64,000 bases of DNA from Planctomycetota bacterium (GCA_014381825.1 JACNKX010000116.1:17052-81051), one strand, 5' to 3'. Counted from the first letter of the stretch, positions 35,283-44,231 are shown. Notes: generated from the letters alone by a model not told the origin. Numbers and translations: made by a program.

Positions 35283-38200
35283 GTGGCAGCAAATCTACGA
35301 GTCTGTTTGCTCGTCGTGTTGGCCATGCTAGCGGGCTGTTCGCGCAGTCACTATCGGCAACGTGCCGATACCGATGCCTATTCGTTGATCCACGAAAAGG
35401 CAGGGCATACTCCGTGGGAAGTGCCGTACGATTTCGATGTTGTGGCAACACCAGGGTCTCGGCTTTACGATCCGACTGCGCTGGACGACCCCCAACTCCC
35501 GCATCCGGCCCCACAGCTTTATGCGTATGATCTTCCGCAACTTCCCGAGCGCGACCCGAGTCGTTTCCGGCAGCGACTTAGAACCAGCAGCCTTGAAGGT
35601 CCGACGGAGTTATTTCCTGCGGTGCATGTTGCTTCCCACCGTATCCCTTTCGAACGCCTCCCCGAATCGAATCGCCGGGAGGATGAATTCGCTCCAACTC
35701 GCGACCTGCAAGCGGTGTCTTATCTTGACCCCGCTGAGCAAAGTAACTCGTCGAGCGAGGTACAGAGCATAGAGCTGCCTGCCCCCGATGAACAATCGCC
35801 ACGTGAAGCGGAAGACAATCAGCCAAAGCTTGCAGCAGTTCCTGCATCGGCGTGGGCCGATATTCCGCAGAGTTGTCAGCTTCGAATGTTCGAGTTCAAA
35901 AGTATCCGTGAAGAGTTTGGGCGATCTTTCGGCGAGCCTCCCAGCAATTCCGAACGCGATATTTCGCAGGCATTGGCTCTGGAAGACATCATCGAACTCG
36001 CTTTGCTGAATAGCCGCGAGTATCAGGCGCAGAAGGAAACACTTTACCGAACAGCTCTTCGGCTCTCCTTACAGCGATTCGATTACGATCTGAAGTTCTC
36101 GACCAGCGGTAATCGGATCGCCACGAACTATACGCACGCACGCGACGGCGGAATCACGGTCAACCGATTGCGAGGCCCGAGCGGCTATCAAGTCGACAAG
36201 ATGTTGGCGACTGGCGGGACGGTGTTGCTGCGATTCGCTAACAACCTTGTACTCACCTTCAATGGAACGAACGGCTTCGCAACGGACATCGGATCAGACA
36301 TCGTTCTGGACATCGAGCAAACGCTTCTGCAGATCGACGTGCAATTCGAACCATTGACGCAAGCCGAACGGGATGTCGTTTATGCCGCGCGAAGCTTTGC
36401 TCGCTTTCGCAAAACACTCTATACAACGCTGGCAAGTCAGTACTACGCGTTGATCCGTTCCTATCGACAGGTCGAGATCGAATCGCAGAACTATTTGACG
36501 TTGGCGCGGGCGTTCGACCAAGCGGAAGCCGAGTACCGTAATAACCAAGAGCCTCGCTTCCAAGTCGACCAAGTCGAGCAAAATGTGCTTGACGGTCGTA
36601 GTCAATTGATTGGGACATGCAACAATCTGGAGCAATCGCTCGACAGCTTAAAAATTCGGATCGGTCTGCCAACCGAAACTCCAATCAACATCGACTTGAC
36701 GGAGCTCGAACAGCTGACGAGTCACGATGAACTCGCCGTTCGACGCGAGCTTGTTCGGCGCGTACAGCAGCGACTCCTCGATGAACGAAACGCCACAGAG
36801 CCGGAGCGAGTCGTGATGCTGAGTTCTGCATTCGATCTCATCGATCGGACGCTTGGTGCGTTTGATGTCTTACGGCGGCTTGGCGAAGAGCCGGAGGGCG
36901 AGCAGGACTTGCAAGAGCTGCGATCTCGAATTGGTGCGCAGCTTGCTCGAGCCGACGCGAACTCGGAACGAAGCGATCTCGAGAAAGAACTGGCAGTCGT
37001 CCCGCCAGACCACGCGAAGTTGTTCGGCAGAACGGCTGACTTGACCGAGCCGCTGCTCGCACTGATCGGTTATCAAATCGAACTCGTCAAGCTACTTGGC
37101 CAGCCCGACGAGTCGATCGCCAACATGCGAAGCACGGCTGCCGATCTTGGTCAGCGATCGGATCGGCTTGTCGACGAATACCGTCAGCTTGTAAAAAAAC
37201 GCGCGGAAGCATCTGCTGACGCTGACGAAGAGTTTGATCACGATGAGTTTCTTGCCGAGTTGCGACGATTGGTCGAGGAAGTGAGTGCATTGCGACGGGC
37301 CTGTGAAGAATTGGTGCAGTTGCTCGATCAACTCGCTAACCTCGGCGGTGAGATCCAAGACCCTGTACAAAGGTTGGCGGAAACGGTTAGGGTCGTTGAT
37401 GACTTAGCCGCGCGAACAGATCAACTCCTGAGTTCGATCGGTGGCGGGCTGGTACCGATTGAAACGGAAGTTGACGACGCGATGCTGACGGCGCTGGTCC
37501 TGCGCCTGGACTTGATGAATGAACGCGGCGCTTTGGCAGACGATTGGCGACAGATCAAGCTTGCCGCGGACGATCTAAAATCAGTGCTGAATCTTCGCGC
37601 GACGCAGACGGTTCGCAGTCCGGGTGATAGCCCATTTGACTTTACCTTCGACGAGAGTCTTACCCAGTTAAACGCAACGCTTGACCTGCCGCTAAACCGT
37701 CGTTCCCAGCGTAACACGTTTCGTCAGAATTTGATCGACTATCAAGTAGCCCTTCGGCGGCTCATGGAACTCGAAGACGCTGTTAAGCTCGACGTTCGAA
37801 ATGACCTTCGCGCTCTCGCCTTGGATCAAGAACAATATCAGGTCGATGTCGCCAGTGCCGGACTGGCGTTTGAGCGAGTTGTCAGTACACAACTCGAGCA
37901 ACGCCTCGGAATAGGTAACGTGACCGCGCGAGACTTTTTGGAAGCACAAGACGATTACACGAACGCATTAAGTAGCGTCGCGAGCCGACACATTAACTAC
38001 ATCGTTGATCGAATGGAGCTGTTCCTGGACATGGAAGTCCTTGAGGTAAACGAGCGGGGTCTGTGGGACGGCTTGTACGACGAATCGGTTCAGCCCACCC
38101 CGTATTATCAGCTCCCGCCACATGCCTATCCGTTCTATGGAGAGTTACCACGGGGCTTGCACTTCTCGACCGACATTCGACGAATGGAGCAAGTGCCGCC

Positions 38201-38294
38201 GGGAACGTCGATGATTCATCGCGCGCCCGCTTCCGAGGAACTGCCACCGGTCCCTGAAGGTCTGGACGCGCCGAGCGTTGAAGCGGCGTATTAA
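35283..38294 (+). CDS. TolC-family outer-membrane lipoprotein, oversized
   Basis: 1003 residues, about twice a usual TolC. GTG start with GGGGAG seven bases before it. A lipobox LMLAGCS-like sequence (LAMLAGC, Cys19) makes it a lipoprotein. A Pro-rich disordered stretch follows to about 200. TolC/outer-membrane-factor repeats begin at about 225 (ISQALALEDIIELALLNSREYQAQKE), continue with FARFRKTLYTTLASQYYALIRSYRQVEIESQN, and close with the second repeat at about 795-890 (TLDLPLNRRSQRNTFRQNLIDYQVALRRL, LGIGNVTARDFLEAQDDYTNA). Between about 480 and 750 is an inserted charged helical region rich in Asp, Glu and Arg. It is the exit duct for the adaptor/permease pair upstream. Confidence 0.85.
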   Translation: MAANLRVCLLVVLAMLAGCSRSHYRQRADTDAYSLIHEKAGHTPWEVPYDFDVVATPGSRLYDPTALDDPQLPHPAPQLYAYDLPQLPERDPSRFRQRLRTSSLEGPTELFPAVHVASHRIPFERLPESNRREDEFAPTRDLQAVSYLDPAEQSNSSSEVQSIELPAPDEQSPREAEDNQPKLAAVPASAWADIPQSCQLRMFEFKSIREEFGRSFGEPPSNSERDISQALALEDIIELALLNSREYQAQKETLYRTALRLSLQRFDYDLKFSTSGNRIATNYTHARDGGITVNRLRGPSGYQVDKMLATGGTVLLRFANNLVLTFNGTNGFATDIGSDIVLDIEQTLLQIDVQFEPLTQAERDVVYAARSFARFRKTLYTTLASQYYALIRSYRQVEIESQNYLTLARAFDQAEAEYRNNQEPRFQVDQVEQNVLDGRSQLIGTCNNLEQSLDSLKIRIGLPTETPINIDLTELEQLTSHDELAVRRELVRRVQQRLLDERNATEPERVVMLSSAFDLIDRTLGAFDVLRRLGEEPEGEQDLQELRSRIGAQLARADANSERSDLEKELAVVPPDHAKLFGRTADLTEPLLALIGYQIELVKLLGQPDESIANMRSTAADLGQRSDRLVDEYRQLVKKRAEASADADEEFDHDEFLAELRRLVEEVSALRRACEELVQLLDQLANLGGEIQDPVQRLAETVRVVDDLAARTDQLLSSIGGGLVPIETEVDDAMLTALVLRLDLMNERGALADDWRQIKLAADDLKSVLNLRATQTVRSPGDSPFDFTFDESLTQLNATLDLPLNRRSQRNTFRQNLIDYQVALRRLMELEDAVKLDVRNDLRALALDQEQYQVDVASAGLAFERVVSTQLEQRLGIGNVTARDFLEAQDDYTNALSSVASRHINYIVDRMELFLDMEVLEVNERGLWDGLYDESVQPTPYYQLPPHAYPFYGELPRGLHFSTDIRRMEQVPPGTSMIHRAPASEELPPVPEGLDAPSVEAAY

Positions 38295-38348
38295 GACCGG
38301 ATATTAGAGTTGCCAATTGATGGAGCCCGAATTATTCCTATCTTCACT

Positions 38349-38369
38349 CTTTACCGCAACGCGGTAAAG
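38349..38369. terminator. Hairpin in convergent gap, likely bidirectional terminator
   Basis: CTTTACCGC-AAC-GCGGTAAAG is a perfect 9-bp stem with a 3-base loop between the convergent TolC and SppA genes. There is no clean T run on either side, so Rho-independent action is uncertain. Confidence 0.5.
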
Positions 38370-38453
38370 ATACGCAAACTCTCGTTCTCATTCATTGATC
38401 AACTCACGAACGTGGCACTAGGGCAGTACCGGTCGCTTGAGTTTCTGCCTTGT

Positions 38454-39587
38454 TCAGTTCTCTTTCCACAATAATGAATAGCTCGCCATCAACGGCGGCA
38501 TCGAACTGGCGAGATAGTATGCGCGCGGCGATGTTAGCTCTAGCATTGATGCGAGGTCAGGCCGACGATCGTTTGACATGACGAAGCCCGAGATATCAAA
38601 GAGACTTGCAGGGCGGAGATAACGGACAACTCTCGTATTATTCGCGTCAAGATTGGCGAGCGTCAACGCACGATCGATTGCTGATTCAAGGAATCCGATC
38701 TCATCAACTAAACCTGCCTCCTTTGCTTTTGTAGCCGTGAAGATTTCGCCAGTCGCCAGTTCATCTAAAGCAGCTTCGTTCTCGCGAAACGCAGGGCGTC
38801 CCTGCTTAACGATCGCTTTGAACCGGCCAAAGGATTCATCGACGTAAGCCTGAAGCAGCGCGCGATGATCTTCGGGGATCGGACGGGTCATCGCCAACAT
38901 CTGTTTGCGAGGATGGCTAGCGATGGAATCGTCCTTGACGTCAAAGCGAGCCATCAGGCCGCTGAGGTCGTAGTGTGGAATGATCACGCCGATCGAACCT
39001 GTTGTTGTTGTGGGCTCGGCGTAGATGGAGTCCTCTTGGTCACCGACAGCCATCGACACATAATAGCCGCCACTTGCCGCAATGCTTCCCATGCTGACGA
39101 CCAACGGCACACCCTTTTCCTCTCGAAGCTTGTTCAAGTGATGAAAGATGTAATCCGACCCTGTGACGGTGCCGCCCGGCGAATCGACTCGTACAACAAT
39201 CGCTTTCACGGACGCATCGCCACGAACGCGGTCGATCTGGTGCTTCACGTAGCCATCGCCACTCATGATCACGCCGTCAACCGAAATGATCGCTACTTTG
39301 TCATCCGCGAACATCGTTCCTGAATGATGTTTCTCGGTAATGCCGCCCGAAGTATCGAAGTAGTCCGACATCGTGAGAAGTTGACTGACGAGCAACAGCG
39401 CACACAAGGCAAAGGCCATCCAGCCAATCATCGCAAACGTTCCGAACATCATCCCTCGGCTTCTGCCGCTCTGCTGGATGACGATCTGCTGTGGGGGTGC
39501 GACGGGTGAATAGTGTCCCGCAGCGACGTAGGCGGGGGTGACATTTGGCGGACTTCGGTGGCAATAATCATTCGAATCGTTGTTCAT
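38454..39587 (-). CDS. sppA: Signal peptide peptidase SppA-type S49 protease
   Basis: 377 residues. A cytoplasmic Pro/Gln-rich N-terminus, then a TM helix at about 48-72 (MIGWMAFALCALLLVSQLL). The S49 core starts at about 95 (VAIISVDGVIM) and holds VRVDSPGGTVTGSDYI and VVSMGSIAASGGYYVSMA with the nucleophile Ser at about 171, followed by GSIGVI. Membrane-bound SppA cleaves leftover signal peptides and membrane peptides. The length fits the short single-domain type. It is divergent from the sugar isomerase gene over about 250 bases. Confidence 0.88.
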   Translation of the reverse strand: MNNDSNDYCHRSPPNVTPAYVAAGHYSPVAPPQQIVIQQSGRSRGMMFGTFAMIGWMAFALCALLLVSQLLTMSDYFDTSGGITEKHHSGTMFADDKVAIISVDGVIMSGDGYVKHQIDRVRGDASVKAIVVRVDSPGGTVTGSDYIFHHLNKLREEKGVPLVVSMGSIAASGGYYVSMAVGDQEDSIYAEPTTTTGSIGVIIPHYDLSGLMARFDVKDDSIASHPRKQMLAMTRPIPEDHRALLQAYVDESFGRFKAIVKQGRPAFRENEAALDELATGEIFTATKAKEAGLVDEIGFLESAIDRALTLANLDANNTRVVRYLRPASLFDISGFVMSNDRRPDLASMLELTSPRAYYLASSMPPLMASYSLLWKEN

Positions 39588-39836
39588 CGAAGCAAACTCC
39601 TCAGAGTCTCAACAGCTATCAGCTAGCGATCTGTCAGTTCGACTGGCAACCGCGTGAGCCGGGGCCAAGGCATCGCAGAAACGAGCAACTTCTATACTAA
39701 TCAGACCTGGGGCGAAATTCTTGGGTGGAAATCCTTTGTCGCAACGGTGTTGCTTCAAAACGGCGAATGCCGCTAAGCTACTGCTCGCCAACTAGTTCGG
39801 CGCGTTTGGACGGAGCCTTTTCGAAAGGAAGACGAA

Positions 39837-40586
39837 GTGATCGTCGCTGCATCAACGGACTGCTATCGCGATTTGTCGTTGACGGATGCCATCAGCAAAC
39901 TGACAGATCTAGAATATACGACTCTTGACATCACCATCCACGAGAGCGGCAATCAGGTTAAGCCGAGCAGCGTCGTCGGGGATCTCGACAAAGCTATCGC
40001 CTTATGCCGCGACACGCATCGTTTAAATATTGCGGCCTATTCGGTCGAGATTGAAGCGGAAGGCGACGAGTACTATCGCCAATTCGCAGCGATCTGTCAG
40101 CTGGCCAAAGCGACGAAGGTCGTCACTTTGACTGTGCCTTCCGGCGAGCACGGCACTCCGTTCAATGAGGAAGTTGAACGGCTTCGCAAGTTGGTTGCTA
40201 TAGCGGAGTTAGAAGGAGTACGCGTCGGGATGCGAAGCCAAGTCGGGCGATTGTCGGAGGATCCAGATACCGTTGCCGTGTTGTGCGACAACGTGAAAGG
40301 GTTGGGAATCACGCTCGATTCAAGTCATTACATCTGCGGCCCGCATCAGGGAAAGAGTATCGACAAGCTGATGAAGTACGTCTATCACGTACTGCTTCGC
40401 GATACGAAGAAAGATGAACTTCAAGTCCGTGTAGGGCAGGGCGAAGTTGACTATGGGAGGCTGATTAATCAGCTGAGCCGCGTTAAGTATAACCGAGCCC
40501 TCTGCGTTCACATCACGGAAATGCCCGACGTCGATCACATGGTCGAGTTGCGCAAGATGCGGCTTCTGATGGATAGCCTGCTCTAA
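39837..40586 (+). CDS. Sugar phosphate isomerase/epimerase-like TIM barrel
   Basis: 249 residues. GTG start behind AAGGAA. The pattern MIVAASTDCYRDLSLTDAISKLTDLEYTTLDI, then NIAAYSVEIE, VVTLTVPSGEHGTPFNEEVERLRKL, VGMRSQVGRLSEDPDTVAVLC, GITLDSSHYICGP and VRVGQGEVDYGRLINQL follows the xylose-isomerase-like TIM barrel (AP endonuclease 2 fold), with metal-site candidates Glu/Asp/His on strand ends (D-S-S-H at about 160). Such proteins isomerise or epimerise sugars and inositols. It stands alone; substrate unknown. Confidence 0.75.
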   Translation: MIVAASTDCYRDLSLTDAISKLTDLEYTTLDITIHESGNQVKPSSVVGDLDKAIALCRDTHRLNIAAYSVEIEAEGDEYYRQFAAICQLAKATKVVTLTVPSGEHGTPFNEEVERLRKLVAIAELEGVRVGMRSQVGRLSEDPDTVAVLCDNVKGLGITLDSSHYICGPHQGKSIDKLMKYVYHVLLRDTKKDELQVRVGQGEVDYGRLINQLSRVKYNRALCVHITEMPDVDHMVELRKMRLLMDSLL

Positions 40587-40612
40587 GTCTCTCTGTACGA
40601 TGTCCTCATACA

Positions 40613-40653
40613 TAAAAGAACGACCCTCGCCGCATAAAGAGGACGAGGGCCGT
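40613..40653 (-). terminator. Rho-independent terminator, minus strand
   Basis: On the minus strand ACGGCCCTCGTC pairs with GGCGAGGGTCGT (with two G-U pairs) over a loop of about 10 bases, followed by TCTTTTATG. The T-rich side shows it works for minus-strand transcripts, ending the candidate RNA or the NUDIX message. Confidence 0.65.
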
Positions 40654-40897
40654 ATAGATTCTTGAGAGAGCGGAACTGCTGGTCAGAACAACACGCCTTT
40701 GATTCAATCAAGCAATGCCCTTCTCGGGCTCGCCGCTTGCTCCAGCTCGCCTGTCGAACAAGGCAGAGCAATGTGACTGAAACCGCAGGACGACATCAAA
40801 AGCAAATCACTTCAAGCAACAGATCGGGGCCTCCGTGGAGGCAGTCTCTCGTTCAACTTGAATTAAGGCCTTGAGGTGTCACTGAACTGCGACGACC

Positions 40898-40927
40898 TCA
40901 TAACAACATTCCTGGTGGATCTTGCAT
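40898..40927 (-). CDS. Nine-residue ORF with strong ribosome-binding site
   Basis: ATG at 40927 encodes MQDPPGMLL followed by TGA. GGGAGGTG lies about four bases before the ATG, an unusually good site for so short a frame. A second small frame (MRRSSQFSDTSRP) begins by ATGA overlap. It may be a leader peptide or a chance event; I do not recognise it. Confidence 0.25.
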   Translation of the reverse strand: MQDPPGMLL

Positions 40928-40987
40928 TAGCACCTCCCGTAGAAAGAGGAAAACACCAAAAACTCTTGTCCTCGAAAGGACCCTCGC

Positions 40988-41017
40988 ATGATAACGACTT
41001 GCGTGGGTGCAAGTCAA
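40988..41017 (-). promoter_or_regulatory. Sigma70-like promoter at the end of the NUDIX gene
   Basis: On the minus strand TTGACT (41012-41017), an 18-base spacer and TATCAT (40988-40993): each hexamer one base from consensus. The -35 box overlaps the NUDIX stop codon. The spacer holds a perfect inverted repeat GACTTGC-ACCCAC-GCAAGTC (40996-41015), a possible operator. Confidence 0.45.
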
Positions 41018-41577
41018 GCAAAATATTGCGATCTTTTTAACGCGACTTTCAAGATCAATACGCAGCTTGGCGCGTGAGTAATCTCATTCGTCATTACCAT
41101 CTGCACAACTTGCTGAAACGGAATCTTCACGCATCGAATCTGTTCAGTTCCTTCCAATTCTTGTCGCCCGATAGTTATCGATCGCGCCATGTAAAGTCGT
41201 GTTGGCGAAACTACATTTGCGGTGAACGGATCAACCGTTCCGAGATCTGTCCACTGATCGGCCTCAATGCCAAGCTCTTCTCGCAGTTCGCGCTTTGCGG
41301 TAGCGAATGCGTCTTCTCCGATTTCAATTCCACCGCTGGCAGTCTCAATCGTGACACGTCCAACGCCATAGTGAAACTCTTCGGTGAGGTAGGCATTGTC
41401 TTCATCATCGATTGCGAGAACGGACACACCGTGTTTGAGATCGACGACACTGTAGGATCCAGGCTGGCCATCGGGGCGAATCACTTCGTCGCGCCGGAGG
41501 CTAGTCCAAGGGTCACGGTAAACTTCGTGCGAATCGATGATTTGCCAGGGGCCGTGCTGACGGGTTTTAGGTGGCAT
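41014..41577 (-). CDS. NUDIX hydrolase, ADP-ribose pyrophosphatase-like
   Basis: 187 residues. The Nudix box is complete at about 82-104: G-x5-E-x7-R-E-L-R-E-E-L-G-I, which binds the metal ions that cleave X-linked nucleoside diphosphates. Flanking sequence (VYRDPWTSLRRDEV, VSVLAIDDEDNAYLTEEFHYGVGRVTIETASG) fits the ADP-ribose/sugar-nucleotide pyrophosphatase group. Cytoplasmic, no signal peptide. It shares a 201-base divergent region with the SGNH gene. Its stop codon overlaps the -35 box of the small transcription unit below. Confidence 0.88.
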   Translation of the reverse strand: MPPKTRQHGPWQIIDSHEVYRDPWTSLRRDEVIRPDGQPGSYSVVDLKHGVSVLAIDDEDNAYLTEEFHYGVGRVTIETASGGIEIGEDAFATAKRELREELGIEADQWTDLGTVDPFTANVVSPTRLYMARSITIGRQELEGTEQIRCVKIPFQQVVQMVMTNEITHAPSCVLILKVALKRSQYFA

Positions 41578-41778
41578 GTCTTCTCGGAGCTTCTATTTGT
41601 GGGGAGTAATTCGTCTAACAGCAATGACCGTGCGACCATCGACGCGCGCTTCCGCTTTCATTAGAGTAAGAGGCGCTTGGGAAAATGATAGTCGTGGTTC
41701 GTTGCGCGAACCAAACGCGTCGATTGCGGAGCGATCAACGACAATGTCCGACCTTCGTCTTGCAGAGAGTATCCACTA

Positions 41779-42972
41779 ATGTCAAGTTTTCTCAAAAGTG
41801 TCGTCGCCATATTATTGGGTGCCGCGATCACAACGCCGTGTTTGCGCGCCGAGCCAACAGGCGATACGAATATCCATCCTCGAGGAACGTTTGCCAACGC
41901 GAGGCTGCGTTTTGAACAGGACAAACAGGGGCACGTCGCATTCATAGGTGGATCAATTACCGAAATGAACGGCTATCGGCCAATGGTGATGGAAGTTCTG
42001 AAACGGCGTTTTCCGGAGACGGAGTTCACCTTTACTGATGCCGGTATCTCTTCGACATGTTCCACGACCGGAGCCTTCCGTCTGGCCGAACATGTTTTGG
42101 ACAAAGGTCCAGTCGATTTGTTCTTCGTCGAGTTTGCCGTCAACGATGATCAAGATGCTGGGCACGCTCGTCGCGAGTGTATCCGAGGCATGGAAGGCAT
42201 CATCCGGCAGACGCGAACACATAATCCTGGCGCTGACATCGTCGTTACTCACTTCGTCAATCCAGGAATGCTTGCGAAATGGCAACGCGGCGAAGTTCCA
42301 TTGCCGGTTGCGGCGCACAACGCTGTCGCCGCGCATTATCAAGTCTCGACGATTAATCTCGCTAAGGAAGTTGCCGATCGCATCACAGCCAAGACGCTGA
42401 CCTGGGAGCAATTTGGGGGAACGCATCCAAAACCGCACGGCAACGCGATTGCGGCCACAATGATCGATCGTTTGATTGAGCAGTCGATGAGCGACCCCAC
42501 TCCGGCGAAGGCGATTCCTCATGCGATGCCCCAACTTCTAGATTCCAAGAGTTACGCTCGTGGGCGACTGCTTCAGCCCAATGTGGCAAGTGACCTGAAA
42601 GGAATGATGATTAAGGTGCCTGCGTGGAAGGAGTTGAAAGGGTCGAGTCGCGGTCGTTTCACGAAGGAACTTCTTTTGTGTGCCGAAGAACCGGAAAGCG
42701 AGTTAACGCTTAAGTTTGATGGGACAGCGATCGGAGCGTATGTACTCGCCGGGCCCGACGCAGGCATCGTCGAGACGAGTGTCGATGGCGGACCGTACCA
42801 GAAAACGAATCTGTTCCATCGCTTCAGTTCAGGTTTACACTATCCACGAACGGTGCTCTTTGGCGCGGACTTAGCGACCGGAGCACACGTGCTGCGATTG
42901 CGAGTTGCCGATGCCAAACACGCAGATAGCATCGGTAACGCGATGCGAGTTCTTAACTTCGTCGCAAATTGA
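41779..42972 (+). CDS. SGNH/GDSL hydrolase, exported
   Basis: 397 residues. Signal peptide SFLKSVVAILLGAAITTPCLRA. Block I is HVAFIGGSITEMNGY with nucleophile Ser59; the oxyanion Asn block is EFAVNDDQD; the catalytic His block is GGTHPKPHGN at about 215. A beta-rich C-terminal domain of about 120 residues (from about 270) is extra and may bind carbohydrate. Family members are esterases of polysaccharide acyl groups. Different in layout from the SGNH fragment at the left edge. Stands alone upstream of the FIST gene by 53 bases. Confidence 0.85.
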   Translation: MSSFLKSVVAILLGAAITTPCLRAEPTGDTNIHPRGTFANARLRFEQDKQGHVAFIGGSITEMNGYRPMVMEVLKRRFPETEFTFTDAGISSTCSTTGAFRLAEHVLDKGPVDLFFVEFAVNDDQDAGHARRECIRGMEGIIRQTRTHNPGADIVVTHFVNPGMLAKWQRGEVPLPVAAHNAVAAHYQVSTINLAKEVADRITAKTLTWEQFGGTHPKPHGNAIAATMIDRLIEQSMSDPTPAKAIPHAMPQLLDSKSYARGRLLQPNVASDLKGMMIKVPAWKELKGSSRGRFTKELLLCAEEPESELTLKFDGTAIGAYVLAGPDAGIVETSVDGGPYQKTNLFHRFSSGLHYPRTVLFGADLATGAHVLRLRVADAKHADSIGNAMRVLNFVAN

Positions 42973-43025
42973 CGACGACATATCGCAGACGACCACATTC
43001 TCTCATCGCTTTCCGGACTTGATTC

Positions 43026-44231
43026 ATGTCTCCTGCATTCGCTTCGGCCCTATCAACGAACCCCAACTCTCTTACCGCGCTGGACGAAGTCATTGCACTC
43101 GTCCAGGAACAGCTCGGTGACGATCCGACCTTCGTGGTGTTGTTTGTCTCCGTAAACCACATCGTCGCCGCAGCGAAACTTGCACCTCGAATTTGTGAAC
43201 AACTAGGAACAGAATGCGTGATCGGCTGTTCGGGCGAATCGATAGTTGGCGTTGGAACTGAAGTGGAGATGGCGTCGGCAATGTCGTTATGGGCCGCGTC
43301 CTTGCCAGGAACCGCCGTTTTGCCGATGCGACTTGAGTTTGTTCGCGCCCCAGAAGGTGGCTCGATCGTCGGCTGGCCTGACGACTTGCCGGAAGCGTGG
43401 CCCGATGGGTCGGCCCTGTTAGCACTGGGCGACCCCTTTAGCTTCCCGCCTGAACTGCTGCTCGAACGCGTCAACGAGGATCAACCTGGTACTCCTGTGA
43501 TCGGTGGCATGGCTAGCGCTGCGACTGAACCCGGGGAGAACTGTCTTTTCATGGGGCCAAACGCCTTTCACGACGGTGCGGTTGCAGCCCTAGTTCACGG
43601 CGACGTAGCGGTTCGTTCGATCGTCTCGCAAGGTTGCCGCCCGATCGGCGGCCACTTTGTGATCACGAAGGCCGAACGCAATGTAATCCAAGAGCTTGGT
43701 GGCGTTCCTGCTTACAAGCGGTTAATCGAAGTCTACGAAACGCTTGCAACACATGAACAAGAGATGCTGCGCCGCGGGCTGCATGTGGGACGCGTCGTGA
43801 GCGAGTATCAGGCGACGTTCGAGCAAGGCGACTTCCTTGTGCGGAATGTTGTGGGTGTCGACCAAGAAAATGGTTCTATCGTGATCGGCGACTACGTCCG
43901 TCCTGGTCAGACCGTCCAGTTTCACTTGCGAGATGCGAACACGGCGGATGGCGAGTTGAAGCAATTGCTCGCGTCGATCAAACAGCCTCCGGATTCCGAG
44001 CCTCGCGGCACGCTGCTATTCACCTGCAACGGTCGCGGAACACGCTTGTTCCAGGAACCAAATCACGACGCCGAAGCCATTGGTAAAGCGTTGGACAACG
44101 CTCCGCTCGCTGGCTTTTTCGCGGCAGGAGAAATGGGACCAATCGGAGGCACGAACTTCTTGCATGGGTTTACAGCCAGCATCGCCGTATTTGAACCGGC
44201 TCCATCTTCTCGCGCGCGTGTTGAGGAGTAG
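43026..44231 (+). CDS. FIST N/C domain sensory protein
   Basis: 401 residues with an N-terminal FIST domain (about 20-210; ICEQLGTECVIGCSGESIVG, LALGDPFSFPPELLLERVNE, GTPVIGGMASA) and a C-terminal FIST_C domain (about 220-395) ending GRGTRLFQEPNHDAEAI and GFFAAGEMGPIGGTNFLHGFTASI, the family's diagnostic end. FIST domains are predicted to sense small ligands such as amino acids and are often linked to chemotaxis or kinase domains; here there is none. No signal peptide, so it is cytosolic. The next gene's true start lies 61 bases after it. Confidence 0.88.
   Translation: MSPAFASALSTNPNSLTALDEVIALVQEQLGDDPTFVVLFVSVNHIVAAAKLAPRICEQLGTECVIGCSGESIVGVGTEVEMASAMSLWAASLPGTAVLPMRLEFVRAPEGGSIVGWPDDLPEAWPDGSALLALGDPFSFPPELLLERVNEDQPGTPVIGGMASAATEPGENCLFMGPNAFHDGAVAALVHGDVAVRSIVSQGCRPIGGHFVITKAERNVIQELGGVPAYKRLIEVYETLATHEQEMLRRGLHVGRVVSEYQATFEQGDFLVRNVVGVDQENGSIVIGDYVRPGQTVQFHLRDANTADGELKQLLASIKQPPDSEPRGTLLFTCNGRGTRLFQEPNHDAEAIGKALDNAPLAGFFAAGEMGPIGGTNFLHGFTASIAVFEPAPSSRARVEE

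Larger units (their letters stand above)
40613..40981 (-). ncRNA. Candidate structured small RNA, about 370 bases
   Basis: Predicted to start about 7 bases after the TATCAT box and end at the terminator. Visible stems on the transcript strand: GTCCT-TTCG-AGGAC (UUCG tetraloop) right after the start, GCCTC-CACG-GAGGC (about 40834-40847), and CAAGC ... GCCC-GAGAA-GGGC ... GCTTG (about 40705-40740). It does not match tmRNA, RNase P, SRP or 6S as I know them. It may also be a leader-type transcript for the tiny ORF inside it. No family assignment. Confidence 0.4.
40587..41013. other. 427-base convergent gap holding a minus-strand transcription unit
   Basis: No long ORF with family resemblance. 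On the minus strand it has a promoter-like pair at its upper end, several hairpins and a strong terminator at its lower end, described separately. Confidence 0.6.

Noticed and set aside
39240..39256. GTAGCCATC inside the SppA gene as another family 1 repeat
   Set aside because: Only the nine-base core matches; no hairpin partner or opposite terminus, and it encodes normal SppA sequence (G-D-G-Y).
40613..40981. tmRNA, RNase P RNA or SRP RNA as the identity of the orphan transcript
   Set aside because: No tRNA-like end or CCA, no tag frame ending in ALAA, and none of the conserved RNase P or SRP core sequences.
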